Shown: positions 46,493-56,910 of the stretch, piece by piece
Numbering within the stretch: the first letter of the stretch is position 1
Layout of the letters: every line of letters begins with the position of its first letter
NCBI GenBank assembly: GCA_027924645.1
Contig: BSBN01000763.1
Location: forward strand, 6,076,001 to 6,140,000
DNA: 64,000 nt
Source: Cunninghamia lanceolata
Taxonomy: Eukaryota; Streptophyta; Pinopsida; Cupressales; Cupressaceae
Reading direction: 5' to 3'
The notes under the pieces: generated by a model
The model's input: the letters and a program-made list of their open reading frames with translations, nothing else
The model's database searches: none
What the model was told of the DNA's origin: nothing
Position numbers and translations under genes: made by a program

Positions 46493-46838
46493 CATGATGG
46501 TATAATAGTTGTAGTTTGCATGTGCACGCATGCAAGGTGTTTTTAGTGTTAATGTTGGGTGATCAGTGCAGATAAGGGTTGAGGGAGATCATCTCCTTCA
46601 ATAGGCTTGTCTTTGATAGGGGAAAGTATCTTCATTAGTCTTGTGTAAGTTTGACCTTCAAGTGCCTACAAATTTTGATTACAATTAACTTTCCTTTTGT
46701 GCCCTCATGCTTATGAATGTATACCTTGTAAATACATCTTGTGTTGTCCACCTATTCATTTTTGTCTTTTGGTCTACCAAGAGATATTTTGGATTATCAA
46801 TATGCCACTACTTGACACATATCCCCAATCAAAGCCAC

Positions 46839-48748
46839 TATTGGGATTCCTATTTTCAAGCCAAGTATTTGCAAAATCTTTCCAAATCCATCAAAATTCC
46901 CACTTTGTGCCTTTATTGTTGAACCCATTATTTATATCCGATCTGAGACTATTTTGAATGGGTTCTCTCCAAAAAATTCGAAGTGTTTTCCTTTTTGAAA
47001 TGAAAGGAAGAAGCCCACAATAAAGATAAGTCCAAGGTTTCCTAGCTTTTTCCTTGAATTTTCTACCTTTTTTTAGAGTTTTAGAGTTTCAGCGTTCTCT
47101 CTTCAGTCGTGCCATTCCTGTCGGCTTCGAAACTCTAATTTTAATTCATAAAAATTGCCTAAGTGTTTTGGGTGTCAGTGACCAAGAGTTTTCTCTTCCT
47201 CTTTCCTTTTTGGAGATAGAAGGGTGAAGGCCCAATCGCCAAAGTCCAACAAGGCTCCAAAAAGCTTCTAAGTGTTGAGGATCTCAAAGGTCAGGATGGC
47301 AGTCTTCCTTCTTCATCCGGGTAGGTGGAAGGGTGAGGGTCTAATCCCCGAAGTCTGACAAAGCTCAAAAATCTTCTAAGTGTTTTGAGTTTTAATGACA
47401 AGGAGTTTCCTCTTCCTCTTTCCTTTTTGAAGACAGAAGGGTGAAGGTCCGATGGCCAAAGTCCGACGAAGCTTCAAAATTTTCTAAGTGTTTCAAGAAC
47501 GGGGAATTAGGAGGTTCCTTTTCTTCTCTCCAAAATGTACGATGTATGGTGAAGGACCAATCTTTGAAGCCCGACAGTTTCCCTTTATTACTTTCAGACT
47601 TTGGAGATTGGGGTTTCCTTCTTCACCCTTTTAGAGGTTGATTTCTTGGTGGAAGCCCGATTGGTCGAGGCCCAACTATTTTGTCTTCCTTGTTCCTTCC
47701 ACAATTCAAAAACATGGGAAAATACACTAAAAACCTCTAGCATCACAATTAATGTGAAATGGGTAGTTGAAATTTATGTTTTTATTACATTTGGTGTGGT
47801 TGTTGAGGGTTTTCCCGCCCATTTCATCCTCAGATCTGAGTTGTGAAGGCTATAAAGGCAAGATTGAAACTTTTTTCAAGGGTTGGTTCTTTGGTGGTGG
47901 CTGGAGGTTGTGCAGGTTCAAAAATACTTCTAGGGCTCCAAATCATGCCATGTCCAATTGTAGAGAAGTAATGGGGTGGTGAAACAAATGAAAGATAGTG
48001 TGCAGTATGGGTTGTGTAGAGAATGTCATGATTGTTTGTATGTATTTAAGGTTTTCCTCTTATCACATTTGTTGATAAGTTTGTATTGGGTATTTGAAAA
48101 TGTGATAGTATTTTAAATATATTACAAGCTTTGTAATTTTCATATGTTCTTTACATTTGAATGCATGCAATCCATTCTATATTACTAAGTATGTTTGAAG
48201 CACAAAACCTACAATCTGATATAGCATGTGCTTAGATAAATTTTTCTTTGCTTCATTTCCATTGTTTTCTTTTCTATCACTTGTGACTCCATGGCCCATT
48301 TGGATTGGTACTAGTCTTGGCTCCATCAGACCAATCTCATATCATTTAAAACATACAAAAATTTACCAATGGTTTAGGGGAAGAACCATCTTTCTTGTGC
48401 ATGCATACTTTTATAGTTTGTATTAGCTATATAGGGGTTTTGTGATAGCCAGTTGTTCTTGGTTAAGTGACAATTTTGGGATCAAGATAACAAGTTGGGT
48501 TTGGTTGTTCATTGGTTTTCATTTGTTCATTTGGTTTGAACTCAATACCTATTAAGGTATACCCCTTGGAATATCCATCCAGAGCCTAGCTGAGCTCAAA
48601 GTGTAGAGGATTAAACCCACTCCTGTAGAGTTGACCTTCAACCCTCCATGTTTTGTTGATGGACTGATTATGCTTATGTGATGACAGCCCTAGCCTTCTG
48701 AATGTGATTCCATCCTAGGAAGTGGAGCTGTTGTTTTGGCACCCAACA
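46839..48748 (+). repeat. 3' LTR of the gag-only element
   Basis: TATTGGGATTCC...GCACCCAACA, 1910 bp, matching the 5' LTR, followed by CATAC. The 108-bp unit array is also present here (about 47220-47690). No clean polypurine tract precedes it. Confidence 0.8.
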
Positions 48749-48753
48749 CATAC

Positions 48754-50685
48754 CATTACATGAAAATGCATGTTGATGACCCTTCCTCTTATTTACAAGA
48801 TGTATCCCTTCCTTTTGTAGACCAAATTAACAATGTTTGATGCCCTAGATCAACCTTAAAGCACCTACAAGTCCAAACTAGCTCAATGACCAACCCTTTG
48901 AATGATAAAAAACTTGTATTTATAACTTTTTTATTTCCATGCCCTGGGGAATTTCGGTAGAAATTTGAGGCACTACTGCATCTCTAAGCATTGAATGCAT
49001 GCCCACTAAATCTTACGAAATCTACTTCAAGCCACATGCATGGTGAGAAAGGAGACTTGAAAACATTTTCCTTCTTGAAAGGGTTAGCTACAAGAGTTAA
49101 AACAGTCATTAATGGCATTCTAGGAAGTTGTTGGCACATTCTAGGGTGTTTTGGAACTTTTTGCAAAAATATGATGTCGTACAAGATAGGAGGAAGGAGA
49201 AGGTCCTGCAAGATATCAAAATTCTATCAAAACAAGAGACATCCTACAATAGGTCAAATTTCTACAATATAAGAAAACAAGTAGAATAGGATGTGCAATA
49301 GTAGGGTAAATCTCCCATTTCTAGTAGTAAGTTAAATTTCTACAATGGGAGAAAACAAGTAGAATATAATGTGCAATAGTAGGACAAATCTCCCATATCT
49401 AGTAGTAGGTCAAATTTTCATAATGGGAGAAAATAGGTAGAATAAAATATGTAGTACTAGGAAAAATCTTCCACATGCACTAGTAGTGTGAATTTTTTTC
49501 AATGGGAGAAAACAGGCAGAATAGGATATGTAGTAGTAGGGTGAATCTACCATATGTAGTAGCAAGGTAAAATCTTGCAAAACATAAAAACACAAAAAAA
49601 TGACAAGGGAACTGCCCAACTTAAAAAATTTATGGATCTTTGCAATGTTGAACATATGAGGAAAACCATGGAGATGACCAAAAACACATCCAAGGAAAAA
49701 TGAGAAAAGGGGGGAAAAGGATGTGGAATAGGACATGTAGCATCCTATAGTAGGGTGAAATCCCACAAAACATAGAAAATATAATAAAAACAAAGGAAAA
49801 TCCCTCTGAAGTTAGAATAATACTGTATTTTTCAATTCTCAACATATTTATAGGATCATAAGTGAAGGAAAAAGGAAAAACTTGAGCAAAATTCACCAAA
49901 TAAGTAAGGATTTAGGTGGATTTTGAAATTTTTAGATTGTGTCCCAACATGATTGACTTGAGCGGCAATGTAAAGAGGGTCATCTGGTACTTTTGGAATG
50001 GTTTTGATTGGAGAAAACGTGATGTTGGACTCAGCAGTGGATTTCCTCTGAGACATAGGAGGTTGGGCTTCCACTACTCCTATTATAGCATGGAAATGAG
50101 AGGTAGATGAACCAACCTCCTCTTCCAACTTGGGTGATGAAGAGTTCAAATCTACAAAGTTGCAAGAGTGTGGGGAAATGGATTTGTATATATTTGAATA
50201 TTCTAGTTTAGTTTGTCTACAAATTTATTTCCTTTATCACCTTCTCTAGAGACCTAGATAGTGTTCAAGTTGATGAGGTCCTACACAATGTGCTTAAGAC
50301 ACATGCATCACTCAGTGTCATGTCCTAGTATTGGGTAAAATTGGTATAAATATTTTGCATCATAATTGTTAGGAAGAAGTTTGTTTGGATCAAGAGGCCT
50401 AATGGGTGGTAGCTACACTAAGTTGCGGGTAAGGAGTTGTTGCAACATAGATTGAATAGACTTGGATAAAGGAGTGAATTGTCTAGATTTTTTCCTCAAG
50501 GTGATAAGATCCATAGCATTTGATATAGGAGAGGTGGCTGCATTATCTCTAATGACAGTAGAATATGTGTTCTTGAGATAATTTTTGGTACCCTTTTTTT
50601 TTAAATGATTATTTGAAGATCTAGCAGGGGTTGATGGAGCGGAAGATGTTTCAAACTAATCAAGGGACTATTGGTAATCTTTGAG
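48754..50685. other. Decayed repeat DNA, no intact gene
   Basis: Apart from the 78-bp tandem array (49245-49600) no structure is clear. Frames of 90-130 codons on the minus strand (49410-50149) are biased by the array and by poly-T tracts on that strand. The stretch may belong to the minus-strand gypsy remnant on either side. Confidence 0.4.
49245..49600. repeat. Tandem repeat, 78-bp unit, about 4.5 copies
   Basis: The word G(T/G/C)AGAAT begins units at 49281, 49359, 49437 and 49516, that is 78, 78 and 79 bp apart. Each unit runs through AATAGTAGG..AAATCT.CCA, CTAGTAGTA and CAATGGGAGAAAA. A weaker echo occurs near 49725-49775 (GGAATAGGACATGTAG...AGTAGGGTGAAAT). Confidence 0.85.
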
Positions 50686-51260
50686 GGTAGTTCACAAGTG
50701 GAGAAAAGAGGGGTACCTCATGATTAGGATCTTCTCCCTGAGTGTAGGTTGAAGGTTTCCAATAAAAACCCCTTGCACATTACAGTCAGGGAGAGGGTGC
50801 GGTATGTATGAGAACAATGTCTGATACCGGAAGATGAAGTCAATCGACTTCTCTTGGGCCCCTTGATTGCAGTAGACTATATTAGTTAATGTCATTTAAG
50901 GGCCAATATTTATTTGAAATTTTTGTAATAATTGGTTAACAAGCTGATTGAAATAATTTATGGAATGGTTAGGAAGTGAACAAAACCAATCAAATACACA
51001 TTCTTTCAACAAGCGTAAGAAAATTTTTGCTAACAACTCATCCTAGAAGATAAAGTCTATGCATAATGCTATGAATGCTAACACATGAGTCTGAGGGTCC
51101 CTTTGCCATTGTACTTTTCAAATCTAAGAACTTCAAAACTTGTATGAAATGGGGTATCAAGAATGCACAATGACAGTGGACTACAAAAAACATAAGGTGA
51201 TATGATAGGTTGTGAGGAAGTAGTTGAAAGAGAAACAAGTTGTTGGAGACTGCTAACACT
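50686..51260 (-). pseudogene. Ty3/gypsy gag remnant
   Basis: Minus-strand reading gives FEVLRFEKYNGKGTLRLMC near 51100-51160, matching the capsid start (F-x-KYNGKGDP type). Pieces in changing frames follow, and then ALK-type text leads into NQGAQEKSIDFIFRYQTLFS and VFIGNLQPTLREKILIM (50895-50700), matching the later Retrotrans_gag helices. At least two frame changes and several stops break it. No zinc knuckle or protease follows downstream on this strand. Confidence 0.6.
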
Positions 51261-51373
51261 TTGCATGAGCTATTTAGTAATGGGATCTATTATGTGTAAA
51301 GGAGGTGTAGTGGTGGCAAGCATAGGGATGCAAGATGATGGTATGAATGTTATAGATTAAATGTGAAAAGTTT

Positions 51374-51532
51374 TGTTAGAAAGACGATTGTCGTTGCACC
51401 AAAAGATTGCCCTGTTAATGCCTGATACAATCGCCATAGTTAATGATTCCACAAGAGGTAGTTAAGCCTTGTCACGAACCTAAGTGTTGCACTACAAAGC
51501 ATAAGGAGACCAAGGGTGCACACCTTGCAACA
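51374..51532 (-). repeat. TRIM LTR (left; 3' LTR in element sense)
   Basis: 159 bp, plus strand TGTTAGAAAGACG...CCTTGCAACA. The polypurine tract complement ATCCCCCC abuts its right end (51533-51540). Confidence 0.8.
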
Positions 51533-51573
51533 ATCCCCCCAATGCAAGTGAGCAGTTTGAACATGTGACCCAT

Positions 51574-51585
51574 GCTCTAATACCA
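51574..51585 (-). promoter_or_regulatory. TRIM primer binding site
   Basis: Minus strand TGGTATTAGAGC, one base different from the plant initiator-Met site TGGTATCAGAGC. It is separated from the right LTR (51588) by AT. Confidence 0.8.
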
Positions 51586-51587
51586 AT

Positions 51588-51746
51588 TGTTAGAAAGATG
51601 GTTTTTGTTGCATGAAAAGATCAACCTGTTAATGCCTGATACTACTGCCAGAGTTAATGAATCCACAGGAGGTAGTTAAGCCTTGTCACAAACCCAAGCA
51701 TTACTTTGCACAACACAAGGAGACCAAGGGCGCACACCTTGCAACA
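51588..51746 (-). repeat. TRIM LTR (right; 5' LTR in element sense)
   Basis: 159 bp, plus strand TGTTAGAAAGATGG...CCTTGCAACA, the same length as the left copy with scattered substitutions. Confidence 0.8.
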
Positions 51747-51751
51747 CGTTT

Positions 51752-52548
51752 ATGCAACCATAGAGTGAGAAGAAATGAAGTGTCCACTAAATGATAGTGA
51801 CTAAGAAGGGGGAATGAACCCATACAAATTGATAGGATTCATTATCGTACCCATTGATGTGACATTCTATGCAATGGTAGTGGTCATTTGTGTATGTGTA
51901 GGTGTATAAATAGTAGAGGTAGGTAGTGAAATAGGAACTTGTGTGCATGTGACATGATGATCAAAGATCTAGGTAATCCCATGAAAAGATGCTAGAGTAA
52001 GCACATCATTATGAATGATGTGGGCTAGTCCACATAGTAATTCAAGACCTTTAGGGCGAGTTTCCAACATCTTTCTAAGGGATTATAAAATAGAGGGTTT
52101 AGTGTTAGAAGTGGCCTCCCAAGTTAAAAATGTCTGAAAACCATAAAAATGTTGTTGCAAGTTTTGAATTTGGGAAGATAAAGGTCTCAATGCATTCTCA
52201 AGATCAAAGTCTGATCTTTGTTAGGAAAGTTTGTGGTTGATATAGAAGGTATTGTGGATGATCTTGGAAGAAGGATTTCTAAAGTAGGTAATGTGGTGAT
52301 AGTAGGATCATGTGAAAATAAAGGGATGTTGGTTGTCATTGTGGTTAGGGTGGTAGAAGGTTGATACTTAGACATGTTTTTGTAGCTTCTATGTATAATG
52401 TTATCAAGATGAGAGGATTGGGTCATAAATCCCATAAAATTGGTCAAAGCCTACAACATAGTGTAAATTGTTTGATCAAGAAGTCAGAAGGTTTGAAAGG
52501 TAGTTTACATCAGACTCACCAAAGATGTGGACAAGGAAAAAGAGCTTT
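51752..52548. other. Decayed repeat DNA, no gene supported
   Basis: The only sizeable frame (52447 to 52187, minus, 86 codons) is a Ser/Thr/Pro-rich sequence (STTLTTMTTNIPLFS) with no domain. It could be the variable N-terminal part of the gypsy gag whose capsid remnant lies at 50686-51260 on the same strand. Confidence 0.35.
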
Positions 52549-52717
52549 TACTATATTCCTTTCCAACACTTAATCAAAATTTGATTTGCAACTAGATTAA
52601 AATTTCTCAAAATTAATTTGAGTCTATAAATAATAGAGAGATTTTTGTATTTTTCTAAAACGTAGAATGATTAAATCATGGAAAGAAGACTTGATCACAA
52701 AACAATAATGAGGAAGA
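52549..52717. repeat. Dispersed repeat R, partial third copy
   Basis: TTCCTTTCCAACACTTAATC through ACAAAACAATAATGA matches 9676-9825 of copy 1 and 36521-36675 of copy 2. It is only about 165 bp long and is bordered by gypsy-type DNA on the left and the copia remnant on the right. Confidence 0.7.
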
Positions 52718-52969
52718 GGTTGTTTCTTGAATCTCCCCAAGAATGTGTTAGAGATAGGAACCAAAGTAAAATCTCTAAAAAAAGAGAGCCCAAATGTTGT
52801 ATGTCCTTGAATGAACTCACTTGAAGCTTTTGAATAGAATCCTTGGAAGAGAATAGGTATAGTGAGCTTAGAAACTATTCTCAAAATAAGGGTTTTAAGA
52901 CCCTTCTCACCAATGTGAGTTATCCTATGGTGCTGTTGTTTATAAGAAATAAATTTTCTCATTACATTC
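52718..52969 (-). pseudogene. Copia remnant B, pre-integrase part (beyond the chromovirus)
   Basis: The minus strand encodes QQHHRITHIGEKGLKTLILR directly left of the chromovirus. This is the pre-integrase zinc-region block (WHxRLGHxxEKGLK) of plant copia elements. It continues the protease-region remnant at 59258-59660 once the 6.3-kb chromovirus and its CATTC duplication are removed. The similarity fades after about 30 residues. Confidence 0.6.
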
Positions 52970-53805
52970 TGATGCAGGAGCATCCCTAGTTCAAGAGCAA
53001 TCTTGCATCAACCAAAAACATTTGCATTTCAGTTTGTTTGCATTTCAGTTCTTTCATTTTTCCAATTCAATTCAGGCAGTTCAGTCAGAAGCAGTTTCAG
53101 CTTATGGTCCAATTTTAGAATTTCACATCTTGCGGATCTAGACTTAGCATCTATGTTCATTCATCTACATCATATCAATAATTTATAGCATTTGGATTCG
53201 TTACCGAAAAGTTATCGCTATCAGAAGATCAACTATTTTCTTAGAGTAGAGCAAACTGACAATCTTAGACAAATCAGCCAAAGGAGAAGGCTTCCAGATC
53301 ATTCCTTGACTTGCGGATCCTAATGACACATCCTTCAATGATCCTTGTTTCATGGCTGACCTTCCCGGGAGGTCTGTACATTGTTCCATTCATTTGTGGG
53401 CGTGTTCTATGCATTAAGGTCTGACCTATCCAAGAACACACGTTACACCTCTTCATCAGGATTCTTAATCTCTTGTGGCCGAAGCGGAGGAATCTATTGG
53501 TCCAAAAATGATATATATTGATGTAATAGATCCTTAAGAAAGTATCTATTCACATAAGAAAGATCTGATAGTTTAGATTTTATGCACAAGAGCCTCAAAG
53601 ATTTATCTTGCGCATGTATGTACTCAAGCCTGAGAGCCCTAATTATAAGCCCGCATGTTGCCAGCTAGATTGTATTTGAATTCTATGATATACTAAATGA
53701 CTGAATCTACATTTGTTCTATTTCTTTGAGTTGTTTCTATTGTGTTTACTCTTGTTGCACGGTCAGACAGTTCATTTTGTGAACCCTCCTACCGTGACTG
53801 CACCA
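52970..53805 (+). repeat. 5' LTR of the chromovirus
   Basis: 836 bp, TGATGCAGGAGCATCCC...GTGACTGCACCA. A TATATATTG run near 53507 could be its TATA element. It matches the 3' LTR and the solo LTR at 17575 end to end. Confidence 0.9.
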
Positions 53806-53807
53806 AG

Positions 53808-53819
53808 TGGTATCAGAGC
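53808..53819 (+). promoter_or_regulatory. Chromovirus primer binding site
   Basis: TGGTATCAGAGC two bases after the 5' LTR, complementary to initiator methionine tRNA. Confidence 0.9.
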
Positions 53820-53994
53820 AAAAGTTTGATTCTTTGGAGTGAATTGGTGAAGGGGATTCCATAAGATCTTGTTGTGAGTGGATCGCCGATCCGAGGCAGG
53901 TTACTTGTGAGCAACTGATCACTGATTGAGAGGCAGTTGTCGCTTGTAGCCTGATCGCAAAACTTGAGGTAGTTTGCACTTGATCCTAGGAAGA

Positions 53995-55050
53995 ATGTCG
54001 CCGCGAAGAGTTCCTCTTGTTGGTACAATGGCTAATAGAATAGATGAGATGATGGAATTGATGAGAACAATGCAAATTCATTTGGATGCTATTGAAGAAG
54101 ATAGGCGAAGAGAATTGACACCTAGACCTAATGTTGAAAGTGATGGTGAAGAAGAATTTCAATCTGCTGAACAAACTGGTGAAACCCTAGAAGGTGATGA
54201 AGAAGAAGAATTAGATCAGGTAAAGATGTTGCGAGCTTTTTCAAATACTGGAAAGAGACCTAGAGTTGATGTACTGAATTATATTGGTAACTTGAACCCT
54301 GAAGAATTGATTGACTAGATAAATGACATGGAAGGATACTTTGAATATGAGGAGGTTGAAGATCCAGAAAAGGTGAAATTTGCAAAGACAAAGTTGAAAG
54401 GACATGCTGCTATATGGTGGAAAGAAGTTTAGTTGGAAAGAAATAGAAGAGGGAAGGAAAAGATTACAAAGTGGGACCGGATGGTGACAAAGTTGAAGAA
54501 TCAGTTTATATCTATTGACTATGAGTTGGAACTGTTGAAAAGATTGCAAAACCTGAGATAGAAGGAGAAATCTGTGAAAGAGTACACTAAAGAATTTCAT
54601 AAAATGATCATAAGGATAGGACATAGTGAAGCAATCAAGGAAAAAGTGGCTAGATACATCAATGGACTGAGATTGAACATTTAAGAAGACCTAAGCCTTG
54701 TAAGGATGACATCTTTGGAAGAAGCATATCAGTTTGCCCTGAAAGTTGAAGAGAAGTTGAATAAGAGACATGATCAGAGATAAAGAGGCAAAGGAGGTAA
54801 ATTTTAGAGAGGTAGAACATTTTTAGGAGGAGATAGACCTACCCAGAGTAGAATAAGTTTGATAGCCCATTTAAGAAGGATGACAGAAATTTTTACCAGA
54901 GAGGAAACCCTAGTGCATACCGGAATGAAGGATACAAAAGAGAAGGAAGAGGATTTGATAAGAGAACATTCAAAGGTACTTATTTCAAGTGTGGAGGTGA
55001 AGGACATAGAGCATTTGAATGTAATCAAGGTAGTACAAGTAAGAAAATAG
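53995..55050 (+). pseudogene. Chromovirus gag, broken
   Basis: Starts at ATG 53995 (MSPRRVPLVGTMANRIDEMM), runs through an acidic segment, then the capsid: VLNYIGNLNPEELID, stop (54316), DMEGYFEYEEVEDPEKVKFA, LKGHAAIWWKEV, stop. Helices broken by further stops near 54430, 54559, 54682, 54781 and 54805 follow. After a frame change near 54850 the zinc knuckle reads YFKCGGEGHRAFEC, with the first Cys of CCHC replaced by Tyr (TGT to TAT) at 54981-54983. The capsid would package element RNA. Confidence 0.85.
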
Positions 55051-55901
55051 AAAATAGTGGAAGAGCAGCCTATGTTGAAGAAGAACCTATTGAACTAAGT
55101 GATCCCTGTTCAGTTGGCAAACCTTAGAAAGGAGAATCATTGGTGATGAGGAGAGCACTATTTCAAGTAGAAAAAAATGAGGAACCACTACAGAGGAAAA
55201 GCTTGTTCAGAACTAGATGCAAATCAGGAGGTAAGTGTTGTAAAGTTGTAATTGATAGTGGTAGTTCAGATAATCTAGTTTAAGAGGAGATGGTGACTAA
55301 GCTAAAGTTGGAAAGATTGAAACACCCTAAGCCTTATTAGATAGCATGGATTCAGGATGATCATTAGGCACTAGTAAGTGAACAATGTTTAATGAAATTT
55401 CATATTGGATCTTATCATGATGAAGTCTTGTGTGATATTATGCCTATGGATATATGTCATATCTTGTTGGGTAGACCTTGGCAGTATGATAGAAAAGATA
55501 TACATGATGGAAGAAAGAATACATATACTATAACAACAAATGGAAAGAGAATTACTTTGATTCCTTTAGAGGATGACCCTAAGATTGAAGTATGTGGGAA
55601 TGCTAGAATCTATTTGGTAGATGGAAGAAAATTTCTGGATGGTTTGAGACATGAGAATATGTGTTATGCCTTGATTCCTAAGAAGCCTGAAGCATTGAAG
55701 AAAGAGACTGAAGAATCACAACTGGAGGAGATAAAGGAGTTGCTGACAGAATTTGAAGACATCATATCAGATAATGTACCTAAAGGATTTCCACCTATAA
55801 GAAGTACCAGTCATCACATGGATCTTATACCAAGAGCAAGTTTGCTTAACAAAGTAGCACATAGAATGACACTGGCAGAGAATGAGGAATTGAATAGATA
55901 G
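55051..55901 (+). pseudogene. Chromovirus protease region, broken
   Basis: The active site VIDSGSSDNLV lies near 55248-55280, followed by stops near 55282, 55339 and 55366. The later protease part is open: CDIMPMDICHILLGRPWQYD (near 55430-55490), the conserved LLGRPW block. The linker to reverse transcriptase includes LLTEFEDIISDNVPKGFPPI and the HHMDLIP block and ends at a stop at 55899-55901. An aspartic protease of this kind matures the polyprotein. Confidence 0.85.
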
Positions 55902-56425
55902 ATACAAGAGTTGTTGAGAAAAGGTTTGATCAGAAAAAGTTTGAGTACTTGCGCAGTACCTACAGTTTTGGCACCTAAGAAAGATGGAGAATGGAGAATG
56001 TGTATTGATTCTAGAGCTATAAACAAGATCACAGTTAAGTATAGATTTCCTTTACCTAGGATGGATGATATCATGGATTGTTTGAGTGGAGAAAGATATT
56101 TCACAAAGATAGACTTAAAGAGTGGATACCATCAGATTAGAATCAAAGAAGGAGATGAATGGAAGACTATTTTTAAGACAAATGAAGGATTGTATGAGTG
56201 GCTAGTGATGCCTTTTGGATTGACAAATGCACCAAGTACTTTCATGAGGTTGATGAATGAAGTTCTAAAGAAATTTTGGGAAGGATTGAAGATGGACCCT
56301 GAGAAAGTGAGAGCAATTGTTGAATGGCCTACACCGGAGTGCATTGGAGAAGTTAGATCATTTCGTGGATTGGCTAGTTTCTACCAAAAGTTCATCAGAA
56401 ATTTTAGTTCAGTTTGTAACCTATG
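55902..56425 (+). pseudogene. Chromovirus reverse transcriptase lacking its catalytic block
   Basis: Blocks in order: [73 protein letters not shown] and [20 protein letters not shown]. Then VLKKF is joined directly to [20 protein letters not shown] (junction about 56273-56282). In this family some 70-80 residues, including the YxDD catalytic pair, normally lie between these blocks. The frame is unbroken across the gap, so this is an in-frame deletion. The thumb/connection part follows ([18 protein letters not shown]). The enzyme would be dead even without the flanking stops. Confidence 0.85.
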
Positions 56426-56910
56426 ACAGAGACAATGAGAGGTGACAGAAAAGATTTCTAGTAGACATCAGGAGCAGACAAAAGTTTTGATTTGTTGAAG
56501 CAGAAAGTGACAGAGCAACCTATTTTGGCATTACTAGATTTCAATAAGGTATTTCAAGTTGATTGTGATGCAAGTGGAAGTGCAATTGGAGCAGTGTTAA
56601 GTCAAGAAGGTAGACCTATAGCATATTTCAGTGAAAAGTTGAATGATGCAAGGAGAAGATATTCAGTTTATGATCAAGAGTTCTATGCCATAATTCAAGC
56701 CTTGAAGAAGTTGAGACATTACTTGTTGCCTAAGGAGTTTGTGTTGTATACATATCATCAAGCTTTTTAGTATTTGAATAGTCAAGGTAAGTTGAATTAG
56801 AGACATATGAGATGGGTAGAGTTCATGCAGAGTTATACTTTTGTGTTGAAGCATAGGAGTGGTAAATAAAACAAAGTTGCTAATGCCTTGAGTAGTAGAA
56901 GAAACTTGTT
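56426..56910 (+). pseudogene. Chromovirus RNase H, broken
   Basis: After a frame change near 56430-56490: [20 protein letters not shown] with the first acidic residue, [40 protein letters not shown] with the Glu, and [12 protein letters not shown]. Stops then fall near 56768, 56798 and 56867, between remnants of the later blocks (RHMRWVEFMQSYTFVLKHRS). The domain would degrade RNA in the RNA-DNA hybrid. Confidence 0.85.

Larger units (their letters stand above)
41755..48748 (+). mobile_element. Gag-only LTR retrotransposon (TR-GAG-like) with an extra ORF
   Basis: LTRs at 41755-43653 (1899 bp) and 46839-48748 (1910 bp) flank 3.2 kb of interior. Target duplication CATAC lies at 41750-41754 and 48749-48753. 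The LTRs begin TATTGGG and end CCAACA; the inverted terminus would be TGTTGG, so both copies carry A at the second base. The plus-strand interior has a Ty3/gypsy-type gag followed by an unrecognised 366-residue ORF. There is no protease, polymerase or integrase. Non-autonomous elements that keep gag only are known in plants as TR-GAGs. A partner element would have to supply the enzymes. Confidence 0.8.
51374..51746 (-). mobile_element. TRIM/SMART-like miniature LTR retrotransposon
   Basis: Two 159-bp direct repeats (51374-51532 and 51588-51746) flank a 55-bp core. On the minus strand the repeat has TG...CA ends (TGTTGCAAGG...CTAACA). The core begins two bases after the LTR with TGGTATTAGAGC, an initiator-Met primer site with one change, and ends in ATTGGGGGGAT against the other LTR, a polypurine tract. 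The flanks are AGTTT and CGTTT, a 5-bp duplication with one mismatch. No coding capacity. Such elements move with enzymes from other LTR elements. Confidence 0.8.

Noticed and set aside
49410..50149. Minus-strand frames of 89-127 codons with membrane-like sequences
   Set aside because: They follow from the purine-rich 78-bp array read on the opposite strand; frames overlap each other and have no family.
53500..53520. TATATATTG in the chromovirus LTR as a promoter
   Set aside because: Plausible, but the context is AT-rich and no supporting element was found; mentioned only inside the LTR entry.
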